Source of the DNA: Symbiodinium natans
Taxonomy: Eukaryota; Sar; Dinophyceae; Suessiales; Symbiodiniaceae
DNA length: 44,494 bases
Assembly: GCA_905221605.1 (NCBI GenBank)
Contig: CAJNDS010002615.1
Location: forward strand, 297,253-341,746
Direction of reading: 5' to 3'
A program made the position numbers and the translations under genes. The notes under the pieces are model-generated. The model was not told the origin of the DNA. It was given only the letters and a program-made list of their open reading frames with translations, and searched no databases. Below are positions 35,535 through 43,857 of the stretch, piece by piece (within the stretch, counting starts at the first letter, position 1; every line of letters begins with the position of its first letter).

Positions 35535-35731
35535 CACTGGGAGGTTCACGGATGGCTATAACTAGGACCCAGCCTTTTGTTAGGGTTTGGGTTCCCTTAT
35601 AAGCCCCTTTAAACCAAAAGGGCACCCTTTTTATTCCTAATTAGGATAAATAGGCTCATAAGTACCCTGGCCTAGATAGGGTTTTAAGTACTGTCAACCC
35701 TACTCATAACTTCCCATGAACCTCCAAGTAG
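35535..35731. mobile_element. MITE-like element, diverged TACTTGGAGG family member
   Basis: The left end CACTGGGAGGTTCACGG and right end CCCATGAACCTCCAAGTAG are inverted. The interior shares GACCCAGCC..TTTTGTTAGGGTTT..GGTTCCCT with 16100-16180. Confidence 0.5.
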
Positions 35732-35940
35732 CTGCAAGGTTCGAACGGCATTGCCGAGTTCGTCGGCGAGGTGGTGACCGATCCTAGACATGTCAAGCTT
35801 ACAAGTAGTCACCGCGAGAGCCCAACACCCCCCAATTCAGGGGTATACCTTCAATTACCACAAGCTAGACCCTAGTGGTGAACCCTAAACCCTAAACCCT
35901 AAACCCGAAACCCTTAAGGGGATCTGGGCTTTATTTGGAG
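35732..35940. other. unique DNA and CCCTAAA run
   Basis: Unique to 35880, CCCTAAA/CCCGAAA to 35915, ending TTTATTTGGAG. Confidence 0.45.
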
Positions 35941-36026
35941 TTGCAAGCAACGGCAGGCGCTGGCTGACAGCATGGGCTGGCAGGTGGACCTTTATGACTA
36001 CGACTTAGAGGCGCGATGCCCTCAGG
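35941..36026 (+). CDS. exon-like island, unknown protein
   Basis: An open frame with natural composition (CKQRQALADSMGWQVDLYDY, DLEARCPQG) ends at a good donor, CAGG before GTAGGG at 36027. Acceptor either GGAG at 35940 or GGCAG at 35955. CCCTAAA on the left, TTTAGGG on the right. Outgoing phase 1. Confidence 0.45.
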
Positions 36027-36314
36027 GTAGGGGTTTAGGGTTTAGGGATACTTGGGGGTTTAGGGTTAGGGATGCTTGGGAATAACTTCTAACCTTTGGG
36101 TACTACAATTTCGAAGAAGCAGCAAAAGATGTATTTTTTCTAGGGTTCCAAGTTCAGCTAAGGGGGTTCAAGGGATGAAGACTCGTACCCGTACTACACC
36201 CAAGAGTGCAACCTCAAGGGTCCAAGGTACAACTCCTAACCCTAAACCCTCAACCCTAAACCCTAAACCCTAAACTCTATAAACCCTGGACTGGCAAAGT
36301 GGCAATCTTGGCAG
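36027..36314. other. TTTAGGG, unique DNA, CCCTAAA between two islands
   Basis: If both neighbouring islands are exons, this 288-bp stretch is a complete intron: it starts GTAGGGGTTTAGGG, carries about 190 bp of unique DNA, then CCCTAAA units at 36237-36290 and ends CTTGGCAG. Confidence 0.4.
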
Positions 36315-36381
36315 GTGGTGGTTCACCTGAACGACGAGCACTTGATTGCGGCTCGTTCGCGAGAAGGATCTCGTGGCAAGG
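36315..36381 (+). CDS. exon-like island, unknown protein
   Basis: AATCTTGGCAG ends at 36314, and donor GTTTAC starts at 36382. The frame reads VVVHLNDEHLIAARSREGSR and ends GKG, natural composition. The incoming phase of this frame (0) does not match the outgoing phase 1 of the island at 35941; the matching frame is open too but reads less naturally. Confidence 0.4.
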
Positions 36382-36594
36382 GTTTACGACTTAGGGTTTA
36401 GGGTATGGGGTTTAGGGTTTAGGGCTTAGGGTTTAGGGTTTACGGCATAGGGTTTAAGGTCGTTAAGCGTGCATGAAGGAATGGGGCACGACTTTACTTG
36501 CTATTCTTGCTGTTCCCCCCCGAACCCCAAACCCCTAACCCTAAACCCTGAACCCTGAACCCTAAACCCTAAACCCTAAACCCCAAACCCGCAG
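36382..36594. repeat. TTTAGGG run, spacer, CCCTAAA run
   Basis: A 213-bp candidate intron: GTTTACGACTTAGGGTTTAG at the left, unique DNA, CCCTAAA/CCCTGAA/CCCCAAA at the right, ending CCCGCAG. Confidence 0.6.
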
Positions 36595-36682
36595 ACTCGC
36601 CCGAAAGGTCTTCCTGCCGCTTCTGGAGCGTGCGGAGGCCCAGCAGGCGCCGTCCTCCTCGAAGCACTCAGATGACCTTCGG
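36595..36682 (+). CDS. exon-like island, unknown protein
   Basis: AACCCGCAG ends at 36594, and donor GTTTGGGTTAGGG starts at 36683. The frame (after one base) reads LARKVFLPLLERAEAQQAPS and ends SSKHSDDLR, 29 codons. Bracketed by CCCTAAA/CCCCAAA and TTTAGGG. One of the most protein-like islands. Confidence 0.45.
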
Positions 36683-37392
36683 GTTTGGGTTAGGGTTTGG
36701 GGTTTAGGGTTTAGGGTTTAGGGTTTAGGATTTTGGTTTATGGCTTAGGGTTCAGAGTTATTTTGGATTTGGGATTTCGTGGCTAGAAGCCTTAAAGCCT
36801 GTACATCAACACTGAGCTCTAAACCTCGCCTTTCAAGCTAGCCCTAAACCCTGCGGTTTCAACCCCAAACCCTAAACCCCAAACCCTAAACCCTAAACCC
36901 CAAACCCTAAACCCTAAACCCTAAACCCTAAGCCCTAAACCCTAAGCCCTAAACCCTGCGGATTCATGGTTCAGGGCCCCACGGAGACCCAAAAATAGAG
37001 TTCTTGGGTTTTGGGCTTTTGGGGTCTTTGGGGTTTAAGGGTTTAGGGTTTAGGGTTTTCTGGGTTTGGCAGGCTCAGGGATGGGTTTTCACGGTCTTCA
37101 GGGTCTTGAGGGTTTTGAAGGTTTAGGGTTTAGGGTTTAGGGTTTTGAGGGTTTTGAGGGTGTAGTGTCTGGGGTTTAGGCGTTTGGGAGGGTGAAGCCT
37201 CTGCCGGGGGGGGGGGGGGGGGGGGGTGAGGCACGTCCCCTCCTCGATCCTAAACCCTAAACCCTAAACCCTAAACCCCAAACCCCAAACCCCAAACCCC
37301 AAACCCCAAACCCCAAACCCTCAACCCTAAACCCAAAATCCTAAACCCTAAACCCCAAACCCCAAACCCCAAACCCCAAACCCTAAACCTTT
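36683..37392. repeat. TTTAGGG and CCCTAAA/CCCCAAA arrays with unique gaps
   Basis: TTTAGGG to 36745, unique 36750-36840, CCCTAAA 36840-36960, unique, TTTAGGG-type 37030-37190, G22 run at 37207-37228, CCCTAAA/CCCCAAA 37250-37388. Confidence 0.8.
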
Positions 37393-37481
37393 GCGAGAGA
37401 GGCCCAGTTCGCGCTGCCCGGGCTCTCGCAGCCAGTTGCCTGGGCCATGGCCAGGATCTCCCCCCCAGGGCTCACCCACAG
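37393..37481 (+). CDS. exon-like island, unknown protein
   Basis: The open frame reads REAQFALPGLSQPVAWAMAR and continues ISPPGLTHR; GTTCTT follows CACAGG at 37482. CCCTAAA is left and TTTAGGG from 37495 right. The acceptor is not well defined (GCGAG, GAGAG). Confidence 0.35.
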
Positions 37482-37823
37482 GGTTCTTAAAAGGGTTTAG
37501 GGTTTAGGGTTTTAGGACTTAGTGTTCAGGGGTTTAGGACTTAGGGTTTAGGAGGTTAGAACTTAGGGCTTAGGTGTTAGAACTTGGGGTTTAGGGTTTA
37601 AGGCGATTAGGGAAGTGAGTCATATGGTCTCCTTTAAAGGGTAACTATATTGAGGATGTAAGAGCGACTACTCCCTGCGAAAGATGGAGGAATACGCTTC
37701 GCTCTTGTCTATGACGGCATCCAACCCTAAACCCTAAACCCTAAACCCTAAACCCCAAACCCTAAACCCTAAACCCTAAACCCTAAACCCTAAACCCTAA
37801 ACCCTAAACCCTTTCGTGCGCAG
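37482..37823. repeat. TTTAGGG run, unique DNA, clean CCCTAAA array
   Basis: A candidate 342-bp intron. CCCTAAA units at 37723-37812 are near perfect; it ends TTTCGTGCGCAG. Confidence 0.75.
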
Positions 37824-37884
37824 TCTTGGGCTCCCTGTTTGTCAGGAGCGTTGAGCCCGTGCCCGGGGATCTCGTCGTGGACCC
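37824..37884 (+). CDS. exon-like island, unknown protein
   Basis: TTTCGTGCGCAG ends at 37823, and donor GTGACG starts at 37885. The phase-1 frame reads LGSLFVRSVEPVPGDLVVD, and the frame would stop (TGA) just past the donor, consistent with an exon end there. Confidence 0.4.
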
Positions 37885-38350
37885 GTGACGTGGTCGCAGA
37901 AAGCTTGGGCTTCAAGCTGCCCCTTTTAAGGACTCGGGGTTTTGGGTTTAGGGTTTAGGGTTTAGGGTTTAGGGTTTAGGGTTTAGGGTGTAGGGGTTAG
38001 GGTTTCTTTGAACCATATCCCCCTTAGGAATTATTTCTTTATTTTTTGTATAATTTTTAAGGATTTAGGGTCCAGGGTTGAGGGTTTAGGATTTAGGGTG
38101 AGGGTCTAGGAGTGGGTTTAGGATGTAGGGTTTAGGAGTTTAGGGTTGAGGAGTTTAGGGTTTAGGAGTTTAGGAGTTTAGGGTTTGGGGGTTTAGGGTG
38201 TAGGGTATCGGGCCATCTGCATGCATGCCAAGGATGTGTGGATCCGGCATTGTCCTCTTCGAGGCACCAGCAGCCCTAACCCCAAACCCACAACCCCGGT
38301 GTAGGGTTTAGGGTTCAGGGTTTAGGGTTTAGGGCTATCCTGGCCTCGAG
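37885..38350. other. TTTAGGG arrays and unique DNA
   Basis: TTTAGGG at 37938-37992, T-rich DNA at 38010-38060, TTTAGGAGTTTAGGG-type repeats 38065-38210, unique, TTTAGGG 38300-38332. Confidence 0.6.
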
Positions 38351-38464
38351 GCGGCGCGGTGCTGGCGCGGCGTGCGATACCTCGGCTTTGATGTGGATGC
38401 GTCGCAGCTGGACACGCCGAGGGGATGCCAAACTTACCGTTACCCGAGCCCCAGGCCCCCTGGG
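38351..38464 (+). CDS. exon-like island, 38 codons
   Basis: Exactly 38 codons, phase 0 at both ends: CTGGCCTCGAG ends at 38350 and donor GTTTGGGG starts at 38465. Reads AARCWRGVRYLGFDVDASQL, then DTPRGCQTYRYPSPRPPG. TTTAGGG-type on both sides. No family recognised. Confidence 0.4.
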
Positions 38465-39815
38465 GTTTGGGGTTTAGGGTTTAGGGTTTGGGGTTTAGGG
38501 TATGGGGTTTAGGGTTGAGGGTTTAGGGTTTGGGGTTTAGGGTTTAGGGTTCAGGGTTTGGAGGGAGTGTTTAGGGTTTCAGAAGATAGCAGAGGAGAAG
38601 GACCGGGCCCCATGTACGCCCCTTAGATTAGAATTGGTGAACGTACAATGAGAAGGGCCATGTATTTCCATTATAAACAAGCTTGGAAGATTTGGAAAAA
38701 TTCCACAAGCACAAATAGTAAGTAATGCAAGCTTTACCCTAAACCCTAAACCCTAAATCCTAGCAAAGTGAGTGATTTGAAGAGCGAATGCTGCAGCGTG
38801 AACAAAGCAAACGAACTAGCTCACCAGCGAATTACATCTAGAGCCCTGATATCCTTCGAGGTCGGCCCCTTAATGAAGAAGTCTTCGCCACCCCAAACCC
38901 TAAACCCTAAAACCCTAAAACCCTAAACCCCAAACCCAAAACCCTTGGTGCTTTCTGGGCGCTTTTCCCAGACTTCTCTGGAGAGCCAATACACCCCTCA
39001 ACTAAGGGCTTGTGGTTTAGGGTTTAGGGGAAAGGGGAGGGATCCTTATCATGATTATTTTTAACCAAAACCCCGAAATTAAGGAATGCGGCTTGGACCC
39101 GTCTAGCGATCCCCGATTTGATCTGAGCTCATACTTGGAAGCCCTTGTGGGTTAGCAAGTCTACTTAGTTCTCCCTAGAAACCCTATCATACTCTACAAT
39201 CCCTACAACCCAGCTTACTACTATTTACTTCAGATCCCGAAAAAATGAAAAAAAGTCCTATATTGCCCCTCTCATGAAAAATATGTATATTTTAGGGGGT
39301 CATAAGCAATTCGTAGCTTACTGACTCTACTTACTGCTCCCAAGTGCTAGTCACTCGGGATGCCTTGCATGGTTTGCTGGTCGCGGTGCTTCTTTGTTAT
39401 GGCAGCGTCTGTTGCCACAGGGGTTTAATGTGGGATTTAGGGTTTTGGGAACTCTAAACCCTAAACCCTAAACCCTCAACCCTCCCCAGCTGCTCCCGCC
39501 GCAGCACAGTGCTCTAAGTCCTCTCATAAGAGAGCGATCTTCAAAGCGTAGCGGTGCTGCAATGCCGCGCACTTGGCCAGATCCGGGGGTGCCATCTATG
39601 GGGTTGTGATATTAGGGGTCCACGTTTTTTGGGAGTCCCTGTTGAGGTGGATTCTCGTAACATTTGGGCACGTTAAAGGTGGACCATACAGAAACGTTTG
39701 GAAATTCCATCAATCTGTCCATGTGCTTGAGGGGGCCCCTAAACCCTAAACCCCAAACCCTACACAAACCCTAAACCCTAAACCTCGTACCCACCTGGCC
39801 CATTGTCTCGCACAA
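38465..39815. other. non-coding mosaic with weak coding-like stretches
   Basis: TTTAGGG/TTTGGGG 38465-38575. 38760-38890 is open for about 47 codons (SDLKSECCSVNKANELAHQR) between two CCCTAAA runs. 38941-39000 reads GAFWALFPDFSGEPIHPS. The rest is AT-richer unique DNA with CCCTAAA at 39455-39480 and 39735-39785. None has clear splice borders on both sides. Confidence 0.4.
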
Positions 39816-39865
39816 GGTCGTCAACATGGCGGCAGCGCTTTTACGACGAGCCCGAGGAGAATCAA
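39816..39865 (+). CDS. exon-like island, unknown protein
   Basis: TCTCGCACAAG ends at 39815, and donor GTAAAG starts at 39866 after CAA. One frame reads SSTWRQRFYDEPEENQ and runs to a stop soon after the donor. CCCTAAA on the left, TTTAGGG at 39914 on the right. Confidence 0.35.
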
Positions 39866-40200
39866 GTAAAGAAGGCGCGACGGCTGCGCTAGTATAGGAG
39901 CCTCAATTGTTGGGTTTAGGGCTTAGGGTTTAGGGTTTCGGGCTACAAGTTTTGGGGCTAATTAGGCTTCGGGGGTTATTGTAGTATAAGGATAAGGGAC
40001 GCTAAGGGAATACTACTGGTAATTATTCCGACCCCTATATTCGGGTGGTCTACATGACGTTCGCTCGGCTTCTTTCTTGTGTTGCTAACCCCAGGACACC
40101 CTGGAACCCTAACACCCCCCAAACCCTAAACCCTCATATCCCCAAACCCCAAACCCCAAACCCCAAACCCTGAGCCCCAAACCCTGAGCCCTGAACCTGC
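39866..40200. other. TTTAGGG run, unique DNA, CCCCAAA/CCCTGAG run
   Basis: Nothing coding seen. The C-rich units at 40110-40197 end where the retrotransposon leader begins. Confidence 0.5.
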
Positions 40201-40418
40201 CTACACCCCTGTATTTTATATCTGTGCATTCCCTCCACTTTTGCTTCCATGTATGTTGCACCTACTTGTGTCGCTCAAGCCCTCTGAGTAAAAAGGATAG
40301 GCGCGCCCCTGCTCATGGCTTAACGGATAACAACTGGTGGATTTCCCAAACTATAGGTTATCAGCCGTAGGCTCCCCGGAGCTTGCGGCACCACTGACCT
40401 GGAGTTTCGACTCAGTGC
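40200..40418 (+). mobile_element. retrotransposon 5' LTR/leader (partial evidence)
   Basis: Repeat-free sequence between the last telomere-like unit and the gag start. GGTTATCAGCC at 40356 resembles an initiator-Met primer-binding site (TGGTATCAGAGC type) but imperfectly. LTR ends cannot be set because the 3' LTR lies outside the window. Confidence 0.35.
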
Positions 40419-43400
40419 ATGGGTGACAGCCCTGAGCTGGTCCCCACCGAGATAGCAACTGACTTCGGTACAGACGGATTTACAGACGCAGAATCCGCGG
40501 AGATGGACCTCTCAGGCACTTTGGCTATGCCACCGTCTGCGGATGGCCGCAGCCTATTGCCGGAAGAGAATGCAGCAGCAGCTAATGTGTTTGCGCCAAA
40601 CGCACCTTCTCCTTTTATAGGACTAGGAGCTCCGCAGATTCACATGTACCGACAACAGTTTCAGCAAAACATCACGATAGGTGAAACACCTGAACAAACA
40701 AGACTTCTCCTCACTGAGTTGGAGCAAGATGCAGAGTCCAGGCACCAGAGGTTCCGCCTAGCTGCTGAAGAAGCCCATGACCAACAAATCGCAGATGTTG
40801 AAGAAAGGGCTAACAGGCAGCATGAGGAAGTCGTTGCTAGACTTGAGTCTGAAATTGCTAGCCAAAGGTACAACTTTGTCGCGAGGACCCAAGGTCTCTT
40901 TTCAGAACTCCAGCAACAAAGCCAGATAATCAATTTTCAGTCAGAACATTTTTCCGATGTTGGTTCGCAGATCACACGTCTCAGGACAACTCTGGTTGAA
41001 GAGGCTGAACAGAATAAGAGGGAAAGCATTAACGAGATTGGGGAATGGTTTGGGAGAGAGCATGATGAGGCAATGAAAAGGTACCGCAGTATAGCCCTGG
41101 AAACCGAAGAGCAAATGAGGATCCAAAACATGACCCTCCAAGATGACTTGTCATCAATGGAGCGTGCGCTCCAGCTCGAACAGGACAGGAATTCAGGTAT
41201 CAATCCCTCGCAGCAAGCTCAGTTTCCCAGTGCCACTGCCCCAGTTGCGTCAGCGCCATGCACCGGGCTTAGTGCTCCGTGTGCCCCTCAGTTTTCAGAT
41301 CCGAGTGTGATCCCGATGAACATCAGGGCATTGTTCCCAAATTTCAATTTTGGCGGTGTGGCAACTACTGCCACTCCAACAGGACCACAGGGTCCGGCTT
41401 CTGCCCCAGGGACCCCAACTGCTTCAGCTAACGTCCCAAATCTAGGAGTCTCTAGTGGTGGTTTGAACACCGGAGCCCCTGGTCTTGCGGCCCCAACAGG
41501 CACGCCGGGTGGTCCGGCAGCTACAGGAGCCGATCTAATCGCACAGACGCAGCAAGCGCTGCTTGAAGCCGCCAAGCTTCTTAAAGGAGACAAAAGCGGT
41601 GAAGATGACAAACCAAAGGTTAAAGAAGCTGAAACCATCCGCTTGCCGGATTTCCCTAACCCCGAAACCTACCGTGCATGGAAAACCGCAACACGGGAAG
41701 CAGTTAGGGCAGCTTCGGACAGACCAGATGAAGCTTTCTCTTGGATTCTAGAGGTGAATTCTAAGAATGCTGATCATGACAAGCTTCGTGAACCCGGTAA
41801 GTTTCTCACGCTGGATACCAAAATCCTAGCCGCTCTCACTAAGGTCGCCAAAGGTGAGTTATCTCGACAGGTGCTCACTTTCAAGGAAACCGAGGCGGTT
41901 CAGGGACGTGCTGTACGAGGACGCCAGGTCTTGCTTATGTTTGATCAGTACTTCAAAACCAATGAAGAAGTAGGATCGCTCTATTCGGTAGAAGACCTTT
42001 TGAAGGTTACGCTGCATAGTGACGATTTGACCACATTTCTGCACAATTGGGAATCAGTCATTGCTGGCATGAGTCATGTCCCAGAAGAGATGGTTCTGCG
42101 TGACATCCTTCTTCGGCAAATCCGAAAGTCCTCAAGAGTGAAGTATGATTTAGAAATCTACGACAGGGCGAAAGAGGGTTCTGCCTCACACTCCTATGCG
42201 TTTTTGCTGAAGTCAACCCGGGATTTGTTGACCCGTGAAAGGATGCGCAAGAACAGGGATAGGATCGCCAAGTCACATGGGGACAAATTTGGAGCTCCCG
42301 TTGTTGAAGGCGGAAGGCCGACACGCCCTCCGTCAAGGAGCGGCCGCGGGAGGGATCGCTCTGCCGGTAGCCAGTCCAATTCAAAGTCAAGGTCTCGCTC
42401 TAGGACCCCATCCAGATCTAGATCACCTAGCCGATCGCAAAGCCCAAAGCCAGTTTGCTACGACTTTCAAAAGGGTAAGTGCACCAGGGGTGACAAGTGC
42501 AAGTTTTCGCACAAACCGCGTTCACAATCCCCTGTTCGCACTGCCCCGAAGAAGAAACAGGTCTGCACGTTTTGGAAGAAGGGAAAGTGCACTAGGGGAG
42601 ATAAGTGTCGTTTCTTGCATAGGGAACCGAGCCCTGCTCCCCCAGGTGGTGAAAACGCAGCCCCGGCCCCTAAGGGCCCAGACAAACCCAGGTCCCCGTC
42701 GCCCGCGCCAACGCGCAGGAAACCAAGCCGTGGACGTTCTAAGGAAAAGGATAGGAAGGCCGCGTGCTGCATCTCGGTTGCGGCTGCAGCCTCAGCCGAT
42801 CCTGACGAGAGCGAACCACAAGATGGGGACGAGGATTACTGGGAAGTAGACTTCAAGAGGGGTGAAGCTGTCAGACACCATCTGAAGTACAGAAGCACTA
42901 TGTACAAGCCCGAAGTGTCATGTCCTGTTGCTCTTGAAAGATTGAAGGGTAAGGCCAAAGTGATCAAGACGCTTCCCATTGCTCCATACACTGCCAAGGA
43001 GAACTGGGACTGGAAAGAGGGAAAAGGGGGGACCGGCGATAAGACGCCGTGGACCGGCAAGACTGTTTTCAAGATCAAAGAACAAAATAAGAAGGTCAGG
43101 TTTTGCGACAAACCCAAAGTCAGGGAAATCCCTTTTGAGGGAAAGGGGTACAAACATTCCTACAAAGTTCGCAGGTACAATACTTGCTACGCTGACGCGG
43201 AAAACTGCCCCAAGCCTGACGCTAATGACCTTCAGGTTGCAATCAGGAACGCGAGGGAACTCAAGATGCTTCTTGCCCGGCATGAGGGGGGAGAGAAGAC
43301 TGATTGCCACTTAGAGTGTGATGAGCCTGATTCTCTCATGTGTGGGATGTGCAAGCACGTCGTTGAGAGCTCAGAGATCGCTTGTCCAGGGATCGCCACA

Positions 43401-43850
43401 CCCTTAGAATTCCTTGCTGACACAGGAAGCGAGGAGGACCTTATCAGCGAAGCTGATCGTGCTATGTACTTCGGCGAAGAGCCAGTAGGCAATGCAACAC
43501 GACAAGTGAATCTCATCACTGCTAATGGTAACGTCAAAGGTGACAAATCGGTTAGGATCGACTTCCCGGAGTTTGGCAAAGAGCTAGAGTTCTATGTTCT
43601 TAACAGTACCCCTCCTGTTTGCTCCGTAGGCAGAAGATGCATGGAGGACGGTTATGAGTTCCACTGGTACCCCAAAAGGCCGCCTTACTTTGTTGCGCCC
43701 AATGGTCAAAGACTAAGGTGTAGAATGAGAGGTATGGTCCCAGTGCTAGGGGGAGGAGCAATGGCCGCTCCAAGCACTAAGGAGGAAGCCTCAGGTTCTC
43801 TCGGGCGACCAATTTTGTCCGAGGGTTTTCAGAAAACTGCCGCCCAGTAG
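40419..43850 (+). CDS. retrotransposon Gag-protease polyprotein, 1143 aa
   Basis: Intact ORF from ATG 40419 to TAG 43848. Residues 1-80 are acidic. About 85-265 is a coiled coil (EVVARLESEIASQR, QMRIQNMTLQDDLSSMERAL). 270-395 is Pro/Ala/Gly-rich. About 405-615 is a helical Gag core (LPDFPNPETYRAWKTATREA). 635-678 is an SR-rich basic stretch. Two CCCH fingers (C-x7-C-x5-C-x3-H) start at C680 and C716 in place of the usual CCHC knuckle. The aspartic protease motif LADTGSEEDLIS has its Asp at residue 1001. Codon use is more A/T-rich at third positions than the Helitron gene. Gag packages the RNA, protease cleaves the polyprotein. The following frame encodes integrase, reached by -1 frameshifting near the 3' end. 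Confidence 0.85.
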   Translation: MGDSPELVPTEIATDFGTDGFTDAESAEMDLSGTLAMPPSADGRSLLPEENAAAANVFAPNAPSPFIGLGAPQIHMYRQQFQQNITIGETPEQTRLLLTELEQDAESRHQRFRLAAEEAHDQQIADVEERANRQHEEVVARLESEIASQRYNFVARTQGLFSELQQQSQIINFQSEHFSDVGSQITRLRTTLVEEAEQNKRESINEIGEWFGREHDEAMKRYRSIALETEEQMRIQNMTLQDDLSSMERALQLEQDRNSGINPSQQAQFPSATAPVASAPCTGLSAPCAPQFSDPSVIPMNIRALFPNFNFGGVATTATPTGPQGPASAPGTPTASANVPNLGVSSGGLNTGAPGLAAPTGTPGGPAATGADLIAQTQQALLEAAKLLKGDKSGEDDKPKVKEAETIRLPDFPNPETYRAWKTATREAVRAASDRPDEAFSWILEVNSKNADHDKLREPGKFLTLDTKILAALTKVAKGELSRQVLTFKETEAVQGRAVRGRQVLLMFDQYFKTNEEVGSLYSVEDLLKVTLHSDDLTTFLHNWESVIAGMSHVPEEMVLRDILLRQIRKSSRVKYDLEIYDRAKEGSASHSYAFLLKSTRDLLTRERMRKNRDRIAKSHGDKFGAPVVEGGRPTRPPSRSGRGRDRSAGSQSNSKSRSRSRTPSRSRSPSRSQSPKPVCYDFQKGKCTRGDKCKFSHKPRSQSPVRTAPKKKQVCTFWKKGKCTRGDKCRFLHREPSPAPPGGENAAPAPKGPDKPRSPSPAPTRRKPSRGRSKEKDRKAACCISVAAAASADPDESEPQDGDEDYWEVDFKRGEAVRHHLKYRSTMYKPEVSCPVALERLKGKAKVIKTLPIAPYTAKENWDWKEGKGGTGDKTPWTGKTVFKIKEQNKKVRFCDKPKVREIPFEGKGYKHSYKVRRYNTCYADAENCPKPDANDLQVAIRNARELKMLLARHEGGEKTDCHLECDEPDSLMCGMCKHVVESSEIACPGIATPLEFLADTGSEEDLISEADRAMYFGEEPVGNATRQVNLITANGNVKGDKSVRIDFPEFGKELEFYVLNSTPPVCSVGRRCMEDGYEFHWYPKRPPYFVAPNGQRLRCRMRGMVPVLGGGAMAAPSTKEEASGSLGRPILSEGFQKTAAQ

Positions 43851-43857
43851 GGCCGGC
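43823..43857 (+). promoter_or_regulatory. -1 programmed frameshift signal
   Basis: GGGTTTT at 43823-43829 reads G GGT TTT in the gag frame, a canonical X XXY YYZ slippery heptamer. After a 9-nt spacer, 43839-43845 pairs with 43850-43857 (seven base pairs, one bulged C, loop AGTA) and contains the gag stop. Slippage by -1 enters the pol frame, open from 43781. Confidence 0.7.

Noticed and set aside
35941-36682. A confirmed chain of three consecutive exons
   Set aside because: Best-reading frames have phases 1-out/0-in and 1-out/2-in, which do not join; kept as separate islands rather than one gene model.
40661-41203. Minus-strand ORFs within gag
   Set aside because: Cys/Ser/Leu-rich antisense shadows of the coiled-coil coding region.
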